From B8-G4 sp033720735 (GTDB lineage: Bacteria; Bacteroidota; Bacteroidia; Chitinophagales; Saprospiraceae), in contig JAWWBX010000079.1 in the NCBI GenBank assembly GCA_033720735.1, forward strand, positions 1 through 15,775: 15,775 bases of DNA. Direction: 5' to 3'. The notes below the pieces were generated by a model that worked only from the letters and a program-made list of their open reading frames with translations, searched no databases and was not told the origin of the DNA. A program made the translations under genes and the position numbers. Shown in pieces: positions 8,076 through 15,432 of this stretch. Numbering within the stretch: the first letter of the stretch is position 1; each line of letters opens with the position of its first letter.

Positions 8076-9236
8076 ATGCCCAGATTGAGTATCGTCGTCA
8101 CCTTTCGCAACCGCAACCTTGAGCGCGTGCAACGCTTCCTGGCTTCGATCGATCATCAGAGTTACCGGGATTTCGAACTGATCTTTGTGGACTACGGCAG
8201 CGATGCGCCATTTGCCGAAGCCGTCGAGGCCGAAACAGGCAGGTACGGATGGTGCACCCATGTTTACAATGATACACGTGGCATGCTGTGGAACAAATCG
8301 CATGCTATCAATACGGGGATGCGCCTGGCGCAAGGTGAGTATGTGCTATCAACAGATATTGACCTGATCTATACGCGCGACGTTTTGAACAATGCCATGC
8401 AGCACGCAGATCCGGGACGGCAATTGTTCTCTCTGGCCTTCATGCTTCCCGAAACCTTTTCCGACTACACGTCGCTTGAGGCAAGCAGGCCGCAACACTT
8501 CGAAGAAAGTCCCTATCAGTCCATTGGCATGTTCCATCTCCTGTCGAACGAGGTGTTCAGAGATAAACTGGGTGGGTTGGACGAATTCTATTGCATCTGG
8601 GGTCGTGAGGATACCGACGGCTATGTCCGTGGCCGCAATGCCGGCCTGGAAAGCTATTGGATGGACAATCGCGCCCACCCGCTCTATCACCAGTGGCACC
8701 CCACGTATACGGCATCTCATCCCCGCTTCATGAAATTGTGGTGGGAAGACCTGGTCATCTATTTTGAAACAAAACGCAATGAGGTGCATCGGGGCCAGGA
8801 GGATTGGGGACGCTTGTATTCGACCGAAATGCGGAGGTCAATACAGGACACGCCGTATACGAGCATGCGGCTGCCCCGGGCAATGAATCCATTTGAACGA
8901 TCGCGGGCAATGGCTGATATCATCCACTTCCTGAAACAGGAAAGCAGTAAAGTTGTCGAAGTCGTGATCCCGAAGGAAAAGACAACCCTCCTGCTGAAAG
9001 GCAGAAAACCGGTCCACCGCATTGGCTTCTTCGGCGTGAGGGCGTTTAACGTGCTGATGGAGAAATCAGGGCTTGATTTGGAAATGCGCTCGCAGTCTTC
9101 GGCCGATGTCATGACCTCAGAAGAGAGTATGTTGTACTTCATCTTTAACTTGATTGTCAAACAGCGGATGGTGACAGAGTACCATTACTCGGAGGAGGAA
9201 GATCGACATGTCTACAAGTTATGCGCGCTTTCGTGA
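8076..9236 (+). CDS. GT2 family glycosyltransferase with Glyco_transf_7C-like half and unassigned C-terminal region
   Basis: The 386-residue protein starts directly with the GT-A nucleotide-sugar fold: L-S-I-V-V-T-F-R-N-R-N near the N-terminus and a D-x-D metal motif as S-T-D-I-D-L (Asp94, Asp96). The second half of the catalytic domain has G-G-L-D-E-F-Y-C-I-W-G-R-E-D-T-D (166-181). There G-G-L-D and the E-D pair are the acceptor-side and catalytic-base signature of Glyco_transf_7C-type enzymes. Residues from about 245 onward (roughly 140) match nothing I recognise. AGGAG at 8067-8071 is a clear Shine-Dalgarno sequence, rare in this window, and supports the start. The gene sits between the sulfotransferase and the O-antigen-ligase-like gene, so assembly of a surface or exported glycan is likely. 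Donor sugar and linkage cannot be read. It is cytoplasmic or peripheral, with no membrane segment. Confidence 0.9.
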   Translation: MPRLSIVVTFRNRNLERVQRFLASIDHQSYRDFELIFVDYGSDAPFAEAVEAETGRYGWCTHVYNDTRGMLWNKSHAINTGMRLAQGEYVLSTDIDLIYTRDVLNNAMQHADPGRQLFSLAFMLPETFSDYTSLEASRPQHFEESPYQSIGMFHLLSNEVFRDKLGGLDEFYCIWGREDTDGYVRGRNAGLESYWMDNRAHPLYHQWHPTYTASHPRFMKLWWEDLVIYFETKRNEVHRGQEDWGRLYSTEMRRSIQDTPYTSMRLPRAMNPFERSRAMADIIHFLKQESSKVVEVVIPKEKTTLLLKGRKPVHRIGFFGVRAFNVLMEKSGLDLEMRSQSSADVMTSEESMLYFIFNLIVKQRMVTEYHYSEEEDRHVYKLCALS

Positions 9237-9262
9237 CGTGTTCACACCGCGCATCATAGACC

Positions 9263-10552
9263 ATGCAGGCATTTTACAACAGACTGATGTCATTGCTGTC
9301 GTCATGGCAGATCCTGTATGTCCTGACGGCCGCGCTCAGTGTGGGGATCTTCTATGCGCGCTCCCTGGTTTCGATCACCACGGGCACGCTCTTGGCCATT
9401 GGGCTGCTTTCCCTTGTCGATGCTGAGCGGAGGCACGCCTTGTCAAGACGCAAGGAGATCATCTATGTGATGGGCGTCTTTGTCGTGTATGCGCTCTCCG
9501 TTTTGCTTTCACAGGACCAATCCAAATGGCTTTCCCAGTTGAATATCGGCTTGCCGTATCTCGGTATTCCGCTCGGCCTGACAGCATTCGTCGTGGACCG
9601 GCGGCGACTGGTGCACCTGCTCAGCATCTTCATTGCAGCAACGACAGTATCGGCATGTATTATTACCGGGGACTACCTGCTTCACTGGCAGGAGTACAAT
9701 GACCTGTACAAATTTGGACAGACAATCCCCACGCCCATTCTGCATGTGCGCTACAGCTACTTCGTCGCGCTGGCGTGCTGTCTTGCTGTGGGCCTGTGGT
9801 ACGACCACCGGCCGTCTGCACAATGGCAGAGAAGGACGCTCGGGGCGGTTGCCCTGTTCCTGTTTGTATTCCTGCATGTCTTGGCAGTACGGACCGGGTT
9901 GTTTGCCTGCTATGCAGGGTTGTTTATGATCATGCTTGTAGCCGCTATGAGACAGGGCAATTGGCGCCTGGCTGCAGGAATGGGCGTGCTGATCCTCGGG
10001 GTGTTCGCTGCGGGATACTGGATGCTTCCAAGTCTGCGGAACAAGATTGATTACATGCGGCACGACCTCAAAGTACTCGTGCAGCAAGGGGCACTCCCTC
10101 AGTATTCGGACAATACCCGGGTGATCTCCTATCAGCATGGACTGACGCTTTTTCTGCGCCACCCTGTGCTGGGGGCCGGCATTGGTGATGTCACCAACGA
10201 TATTGCTGAGATCTATGAGCGGGACACACCCCAGTTTCCAGCCGAGCGGAGGTATTTGCCGGAGAGCGACTATTTGTACTGGCTGGCCACGTTTGGATTG
10301 GTGGGAACGGTCGTCATCCTCGGACTTCTTCTCTATCCGTTGGGCTTGTATTGGCGGCGTTCGTATCTGTTGATCGGACTGTATGCCGTGACCCTGGCAA
10401 GCAGTTTCGGGGTAACGACCCTGCAGCTGCAACTAGGCAAAACTGCTTTTCTGGTTTTGCTATGCATCATCCTTCAATACTGCCGGAGTCAGGTGATTGG
10501 TCAGCCCGTTGTCACACCAGTACGACCCGTTGGCGATGACCTTGTTCAGTAA
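9263..10552 (+). CDS. O-antigen ligase / Wzy-like polymerase membrane protein
   Basis: This 429-residue protein has roughly ten hydrophobic segments. The Wzy_C/WaaL-type core spans about residues 200-350. It includes a conserved Arg in A-V-R-T-G-L-F-A (R210) and, after a large loop, D-N-T-R-V-I-S-Y-Q-H-G (283-293), then L-R-H-P-V-L-G-A-G-I-G-D with His300 near the expected active-site position. Such enzymes join polyprenyl-linked glycan to lipid A core, protein or another glycan at the periplasmic face of the inner membrane. Ligase and polymerase cannot be separated by sequence alone. An in-frame TAG (9257-9259) just upstream of the ATG fixes the start region, 26 bp after the GT2 stop. The last 93 bp overlap the end of the opposing GT2 gene, and the C-terminal tail (after about residue 400) is not membrane-like. 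Confidence 0.87.
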   Translation: MQAFYNRLMSLLSSWQILYVLTAALSVGIFYARSLVSITTGTLLAIGLLSLVDAERRHALSRRKEIIYVMGVFVVYALSVLLSQDQSKWLSQLNIGLPYLGIPLGLTAFVVDRRRLVHLLSIFIAATTVSACIITGDYLLHWQEYNDLYKFGQTIPTPILHVRYSYFVALACCLAVGLWYDHRPSAQWQRRTLGAVALFLFVFLHVLAVRTGLFACYAGLFMIMLVAAMRQGNWRLAAGMGVLILGVFAAGYWMLPSLRNKIDYMRHDLKVLVQQGALPQYSDNTRVISYQHGLTLFLRHPVLGAGIGDVTNDIAEIYERDTPQFPAERRYLPESDYLYWLATFGLVGTVVILGLLLYPLGLYWRRSYLLIGLYAVTLASSFGVTTLQLQLGKTAFLVLLCIILQYCRSQVIGQPVVTPVRPVGDDLVQ

Positions 10553-11308
10553 GGCTTCGTTGCGTCGCAGATCTTCGCTATGCGTGCGTTCGTGGCTCTG
10601 GGCGTGGCCGAGGTGATACGCCACCCCGGCGAGACGCAGATTGACCTTACGGATACCTGCCAGGGTGAGCCGGTACGCCAGTTCGCTGTCCTCCTTGCCC
10701 CATCCCACAAAATCCTCATTGAAGCCATTCACCTTTTCGAAGGCATCGCGGTACAGCGAGAGGTTACACGCCCGGGACTGCCAGGATGATGATCGGTGCG
10801 AGATCAATCGGGACAGGAAAAGGCTATGCAACATATTCAGGCGATTGGTCACCCCAGCCTGAAGCACCCCAAACCTTGGAGGGAGCTTTCCCCTCAGCAG
10901 GTCACGCGCCAGCTCGTCCGAGAGCAAAACCCGCGGGCCATGGAGAAAATGACCCGGCTTGCGCAGTGCGAGGTGCGAGCGGACAAACTGCCGATGCAGC
11001 AGCATGTCGCCATCGACAAAGATCAAATACCTTCCTGACGCTTTGCTGGCCCCCAGGTTGCGTACGCGGGCAACCCGGAATCCCTCATCTTCCTGCCGGA
11101 TGTGATGCAGGGGCACTGAAAACTGGTCGCGAAGTGCCCGGATGACTTCGGCGGTTGACTCTGTGGAACCGTCGTCTGCTATGACCACTTCATCGGGCAT
11201 CACACTCTGTCGCAGTACACTGCGCAGGACCATATCCAGTGCCTGCGGCCAGTTGTATGTGGTAATGATGAGCGACGTATCCATGATTGTCGGGACTAAA
11301 TTAGGCAT
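10460..11308 (-). CDS. GT2 family glycosyltransferase (GT-A with Glyco_transf_7C half)
   Basis: This 282-residue enzyme has the GT-A start T-S-L-I-I-T-T-Y-N-W-P. V-I-A-D-D-G-S-T follows, then the metal-binding D-G-D (99-101) in I-F-V-D-G-D-M-L. A second half carries F-N-E-D-F-V-G-W-G-K-E-D-S-E, with the E206-D207 pair. This is the same two-part plan as the GT2 enzyme at 8076-9236, without the extra C-terminal region. It likely transfers a sugar from a nucleotide donor in the cytoplasm; the product is unknown. The start is uncertain: the ATG at 11308 gives 8 residues more than the ATG at 11284 (M-D-T-S-L-I-I), and the shorter form fits the family better, but neither has a Shine-Dalgarno sequence. 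It lies 42 bp downstream of the large outer-membrane gene, so the two may share a transcript. Its 3' end runs 93 bp into the opposing ligase gene. Confidence 0.92.
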   Translation of the reverse strand: MPNLVPTIMDTSLIITTYNWPQALDMVLRSVLRQSVMPDEVVIADDGSTESTAEVIRALRDQFSVPLHHIRQEDEGFRVARVRNLGASKASGRYLIFVDGDMLLHRQFVRSHLALRKPGHFLHGPRVLLSDELARDLLRGKLPPRFGVLQAGVTNRLNMLHSLFLSRLISHRSSSWQSRACNLSLYRDAFEKVNGFNEDFVGWGKEDSELAYRLTLAGIRKVNLRLAGVAYHLGHAQSHERTHSEDLRRNEALLNKVIANGSYWCDNGLTNHLTPAVLKDDA

Positions 11309-11350
11309 TCCCGGTGCATCGGTGATCCCGGCATGTGTTTGGAAACGACC

Positions 11351-14300
11351 CTAGAAATCAGTGCCCATACTAAAGTGTACCACCGGCTTGCGAAGCTGAC
11401 GGGTCTCCCAGCCCCATGCGTAGTCAAACTTGAGAAAATAACCAAAGAGCAGCGTACGCAGACCGACACCATAGCCGGCGATGATCGGGTTTCGGAAGTA
11501 CTTGACATCCACGGTGACCGTAGGGGGATTGGTCAGGGTGAGTGTATTGAGTGGGTTCTCGTCACTGAACGGGTCACGGCCGTGCCAGGCTGTACCCACA
11601 TCGGCAAACCCGACGACTTGCAAATGCCTGAGGAAGGACGATTTGATCTTGCGCTTGGATAAATAGCGGAGGAAAGGTACGCGGAGCTCAGTATTGATCA
11701 GGGCTACCGAGCCGCCATTGCGGGCATTGTACTTGAAGCCGCGCATCTGGGCCGCCACGGTCTGATAGGCAAAGTTCTTGTCTCCCGGAACAGGAATGGT
11801 GTTGTCAAAGCCACCAAACAACCAGTTTTCGACACCCCCCAGATAGTAGAGGTTGCGCTCCGACCCGAAGGAGGTAGAAGCGAAAAATCGAGCCGCCAGG
11901 ATGGAGTGTTTGTCCAGACGCTGGTAATGCCGCGCGTCCACACCCAGCACGGTCATAAACCCTTTGTTGAATGTCAGTTTCTCACCACCTTCAAACAAGT
12001 TCAGGTCAAATTTTTTGACCATTTCGGCCCAGACCTTGTATCGGCTGCCATGGCGGAAGTTCATGTCGATCTCCAGCGTATTGTCGTACACATAGGCGAG
12101 CTGCAGGCCAACGCGTTGCTGGTCATCGATGGGGATATCGATGTTGGAAGCATCGGTGGCCAGCTGGATCAGCCGGTCATTGCGGATCGTGGCCGTGGCA
12201 CGCAGACTGGTATACACATCGATCGGATAACTGAGCCGGTATTGTCCGATGACGGTCACAAACTGCTCCCGATCCGCCCCGAAGATCCCGGCATCCTGTG
12301 CTTCGATGGTCGTCTTGCGGTAGAAGGCATAGCGCTTGTCGATCCGTTTTTTCTTGTCGTCGAGGTAAAGGAAGTACTCACTGCCATTGAAAGAAGTGGG
12401 ATAACGCGCACCACCTTCGATGACATAGTCTTCGAAAAGGTCCTTGATATTGGCTTTGAGGAGGATTCCCAGGGGCGGGTTGTCATATTGCCGCTTGGTA
12501 CCGGCGTACGTATCGAGGGTGGAGAACAACAGGCTGTTGTCCATGGTGGTATTCACAAAATCCAGCTTGAACTTCAGGCGATGCGCAATGGCCCGGGCAT
12601 AGTTGATGCTGATCACATCACGCGGATCATATGTAGACGGGCGCACTGTGGTCGCAGTCGCGAGAAAGTCCAGTGGCGGTGTCTCCGCTTCCGGCTCGGG
12701 CGGCGGTGGCATTGACGGCGCAGCGACGCTATCGCTGGCCGGGAGATGTTCAGGTCGGGCAAAATCTGCCTGAAACAGGTAGCGCTCGTCCACGACATCG
12801 CGTTCGTCCATATTTGTCGTGCCGGGCTCTTCTTTCTCGTCCTGCAGACCAGCGATGCCTTGTTGTGCACGCGGCGCAGGCACAGCAGTGACTGCATCAG
12901 ACGATGCTTGTAACAGCAGATGCCGGCCATTGACCTGTATATATTCAAAGACCGGTTCGCCGGGTGCAGAGGTGTGCGCCTGGATATTGTGGTTGTAATT
13001 CGTCATGAATGCCCTTGTCGGTTGCCCCGACATGGTGGTACTTACCGCCTGACGGTTCCAGACGCCCGCGATATGCGAGAGATACATGACCCGGTCTTCT
13101 CCGATCGCCACCGGCGCGCGTTCGTTGACCCCTGCAGTTTGTGTAAGATTGTGCAGTTGCCAGCCTGAATCCGTACGCTCCATGAAGAAGACATCGAAGT
13201 GTTCGATGGGCAGGATGGTGTCCAGCTTGCGGGGAGCGAGAGACAGATCGGTCCGGTTCGAGCGGAAGAGCAGGCCGCGCTTGCCGCCAAGTTGCACAAC
13301 GCTCACGTCGAGATCATCATAAAAATCATCGGTGATCTGCTCGGACTGCCGCGTTTTAGGCATGTACTTGTAGAGGTCCGCGAGGCCATCGGTCGAGGCA
13401 GACATCACCAGGGTGTCCGGATGCCAGTAGTCCATGCTGTATACACGCTGAATATCGGGTCCGAGCAACTCAATCAATTGCCGGTCCTCGTTGAGATCAA
13501 ATTGAGCGAGGTACAAGACGTCCCGCTCTTCATACACGACAGACAGCGCTTCTCCCGAAGGATGCCACGCCATCACCGGGTAGTTGAAGTCGGTTTCCTG
13601 CACATTGTTGCGCACCCCTGTTTTGAGCAAGAGCGCCGACCTGCCGGTGGTGTTATCGCGCAGGTAGAGCTTGATCTTGCCCAGGTCATTGAGGACAAAG
13701 GCGAGATACTGCCCGTCTGGGCTGAGCGACAAATGGGTGATCGGCAGATTGCGCTTGTTGGGTATGCGTAGCGCGGTACCCACATCCACCTGCGTATAGC
13801 GCGCCTGCTCGCGCTCGAAATAATCCTCGAAGAACAGGCCCCAATCGTCGATGACCTGGTCAAATTCGACACCAAGGACATACAGAAATGCATTCTCGAG
13901 ATTGCGATTGATCCGGGTGAGGTAGAGGAGATTCGAGATGGAACTCTTGCCAAACGATCTGCCAATGTAGTACCACAGCGCGTGTCCTGCGATCCGTGGA
14001 TAGTCCCGGGCGAGCCGTTCAAAATCCTGATAGCGGCCCTTGGGATGGAGATACAAATCGCGCAACTCGTCCTCAATCACAGGGTTCCATTCGTCGCCGA
14101 GATAAGAGATCAGGCCCAGGCGGTACCAATCCGGCAGATTGAGCAGTACAGCGTTTTGCACGATTTCCTGGAGATTGCTGCCGTAGAGCATCGACTCCAG
14201 ATACACACCGGCGATCCCCTGGCGGATGCGGTCACGCAGGGTCTGATGATTTCCGTCGAAATAAACGAACATCTTGTTGCCGAGGATCTTGGTCTGGCCG

Positions 14301-14635
14301 GTTGCAGAAGCAAACAACTCCTCCGATCCGAGATTGCTCTGTTTCAGATCGGACACATCGAGGTAGACGATGATCTCGATCTTGTCATTAAAGCGGTGCT
14401 CCAGGATATTCTGGATCTCATCGTTGTCCAGCTCGGCCATCTGGATGACGGTATGTGCGACGTTCCTGGCCTTGCCGTACCAGTACGTGATGAAGTTTTC
14501 CGTTTCATACATCCACCAGTTGCTGAAATCATCGTGATACTGGATCCGGTTCTTGCCAAATTCGGTATACACCGACTGGGCTTGCAAGGCAGGCAGTATC
14601 AGAATGACCATACAGAACAGGAGCAGTCGCCGCAT
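11351..14635 (-). CDS. TolB-like beta-propeller fused to an outer-membrane beta-barrel, with inactive peptidase-MA-like N-terminus
   Basis: The product is a 1094-residue envelope protein. A signal peptide (about 1-19, L-L-L-F-C-M-V-I-L-I-L) leads. Residues about 25-270 resemble a gluzincin/peptidase-MA fold, with P-D-W-Y-R-L-G-L-I-S-Y-L (168-179) in the usual W-x-x-E-G-L-A position. No HExxH is present, so it is probably not a protease. A TolB/WD40-like propeller spans about 290-600, for example L-S-P-D-G-Q-Y-L-A-F from 304. A low-complexity linker with P-P-P-P (643-646) follows. About 680-1094 looks like an Omp85/D15-type barrel: I-N-T-E-L-R-V-P, F-A-D-V-G-T-A-W, Y-G-V-G-L-R-T, and a terminal Phe suited to Bam recognition. 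Proteins of this plan are widespread in Bacteroidota, often named 'translocation protein TolB', but their function is not established. A likely promoter lies 60-90 bp upstream. Confidence 0.88.
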   Translation of the reverse strand: MRRLLLFCMVILILPALQAQSVYTEFGKNRIQYHDDFSNWWMYETENFITYWYGKARNVAHTVIQMAELDNDEIQNILEHRFNDKIEIIVYLDVSDLKQSNLGSEELFASATGQTKILGNKMFVYFDGNHQTLRDRIRQGIAGVYLESMLYGSNLQEIVQNAVLLNLPDWYRLGLISYLGDEWNPVIEDELRDLYLHPKGRYQDFERLARDYPRIAGHALWYYIGRSFGKSSISNLLYLTRINRNLENAFLYVLGVEFDQVIDDWGLFFEDYFEREQARYTQVDVGTALRIPNKRNLPITHLSLSPDGQYLAFVLNDLGKIKLYLRDNTTGRSALLLKTGVRNNVQETDFNYPVMAWHPSGEALSVVYEERDVLYLAQFDLNEDRQLIELLGPDIQRVYSMDYWHPDTLVMSASTDGLADLYKYMPKTRQSEQITDDFYDDLDVSVVQLGGKRGLLFRSNRTDLSLAPRKLDTILPIEHFDVFFMERTDSGWQLHNLTQTAGVNERAPVAIGEDRVMYLSHIAGVWNRQAVSTTMSGQPTRAFMTNYNHNIQAHTSAPGEPVFEYIQVNGRHLLLQASSDAVTAVPAPRAQQGIAGLQDEKEEPGTTNMDERDVVDERYLFQADFARPEHLPASDSVAAPSMPPPPEPEAETPPLDFLATATTVRPSTYDPRDVISINYARAIAHRLKFKLDFVNTTMDNSLLFSTLDTYAGTKRQYDNPPLGILLKANIKDLFEDYVIEGGARYPTSFNGSEYFLYLDDKKKRIDKRYAFYRKTTIEAQDAGIFGADREQFVTVIGQYRLSYPIDVYTSLRATATIRNDRLIQLATDASNIDIPIDDQQRVGLQLAYVYDNTLEIDMNFRHGSRYKVWAEMVKKFDLNLFEGGEKLTFNKGFMTVLGVDARHYQRLDKHSILAARFFASTSFGSERNLYYLGGVENWLFGGFDNTIPVPGDKNFAYQTVAAQMRGFKYNARNGGSVALINTELRVPFLRYLSKRKIKSSFLRHLQVVGFADVGTAWHGRDPFSDENPLNTLTLTNPPTVTVDVKYFRNPIIAGYGVGLRTLLFGYFLKFDYAWGWETRQLRKPVVHFSMGTDF

Positions 14636-14693
14636 ACACGAGGATTCCGTCTAATTTAAACGTCAAAGGGAGCGCAGGGTGTGTTCCGTTGAG

Positions 14694-14724
14694 AAAAATT
14701 ACGTTTTTTGCGCTGAAACCGCAA
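14694..14724 (-). promoter_or_regulatory. likely Bacteroidota-type promoter for the TolB/barrel gene
   Basis: On the minus strand, TTG (plus 14722-14724) is followed after 20 bases by TAATTTTT (plus 14694-14701), a 5-of-6 match to TAnnTTTG at normal spacing. Transcription would start near 14687, leaving a leader of about 50 bases before the ATG at 14635. The 133-bp gap also has to hold the promoter of the divergent MBL hydrolase gene, for which no clear match was found. Confidence 0.4.
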
Positions 14725-14768
14725 CGGAGACCTCCCGCCAAATCGGTGTTTGACCAATCGGATCCCAC

Positions 14769-15407
14769 ATGCGTGTAACCTTTCTGACATTCAATGACTT
14801 TGCAGAGAACACCTACGTGCTGTCCGACGATTCGGGTGAATGCATCATTGTAGACCCCGGGTGCAATTCAGATGCCGAAGAAAAGCGACTCGACGCACTC
14901 ATCCGGCAGAACGCCCTGACCCCGGTGCGATTGATCAATACACACTGCCATCTGGACCACATTTTTGGGATCAACTATGTGCAAGACCAGTACGGCTTGA
15001 AGCTGGAGGTCCATCCCGATGAACAGCAGCTGCTCGCATACGCCGTACCCATTGCCGGCATGTACGGGATGTCACTCGATCCGATCCCCCCGGCTGAGAT
15101 CCTGATCGAGGAAGGCGATGTCATCCGTTTCGGAGAGACCGAACTCGAAGTCTTGCTCACGCCAGGTCATTCGCCGGGCAGTATCTGTCTTTACGATCGA
15201 CCGGGTCAACAGCTCATCGCAGGCGATGTCCTGTTTCAGGGCAGCATCGGGCGGACCGACCTGCCGGGCGGGGACTACGACACGCTGATCAAGAGCATCC
15301 GTGAGAAGCTGCTGGTGCTCGACGACGAGGTCACCGTCTATCCCGGTCACGGCCCGCCGACTACGATCGGTGCGGAAAGAAGGACGAATCCGTTTTTACA
15401 AGGGTAG
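14769..15407 (+). CDS. MBL-fold metallo-hydrolase (glyoxalase II-like)
   Basis: This 212-residue metallo-beta-lactamase-fold enzyme has the full binuclear metal set. T-H-C-H-L-D-H is at 58-64 (His59, His61, Asp63, His64), T-P-G-H-S-P-G-S at 131-138 (His134), G-D-V-L-F at 152-156 (Asp153) and Y-P-G-H-G-P at 191-196 (His194). It lacks the C-terminal substrate-binding domain of true glyoxalase II. It therefore belongs to the short hydrolase group (YcbL-like) that hydrolyses thioesters such as hydroxyacyl-glutathione or related compounds. The exact substrate cannot be read. It is cytoplasmic, with no signal peptide. The ATG at 14769 is followed at once by the first beta strand (R-V-T-F-L-T-F-N-D-F), so the start is well placed. 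The gene is divergent from the TolB/barrel gene and ends in a strong stem-loop. Confidence 0.95.
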   Translation: MRVTFLTFNDFAENTYVLSDDSGECIIVDPGCNSDAEEKRLDALIRQNALTPVRLINTHCHLDHIFGINYVQDQYGLKLEVHPDEQQLLAYAVPIAGMYGMSLDPIPPAEILIEEGDVIRFGETELEVLLTPGHSPGSICLYDRPGQQLIAGDVLFQGSIGRTDLPGGDYDTLIKSIREKLLVLDDEVTVYPGHGPPTTIGAERRTNPFLQG

Positions 15408-15423
15408 GCATCACCCTTGTAAA
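15395..15423 (+). terminator. 11-bp perfect stem-loop across the MBL stop codon (probable terminator)
   Basis: TTTACAAGGGT (15395-15405) pairs perfectly with ACCCTTGTAAA (15413-15423) around the 7-base loop AGGCATC. The TAG stop of the MBL gene (15405-15407) begins at the last base of the left arm. No T-tract follows on either strand, so it is not a textbook intrinsic terminator, but it sits exactly between convergent genes and could act on both. A regulatory or mRNA-stabilising hairpin is the alternative. Confidence 0.5.
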
Positions 15424-15432
15424 TGCATAGGG

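Noticed and set aside
9509..10432. A 307-residue minus-strand open frame opposite the ligase gene.
   Set aside because: The composition is full of Gln, His and Pro with no recognisable motif. The plus-strand frame carries the membrane segments and Wzy-type motifs.
11906..14659. Several plus-strand open frames of 190-269 residues opposite the TolB/barrel gene.
   Set aside because: They are antisense shadows caused by the GC-biased third codon positions of the real gene, with no domain of their own.
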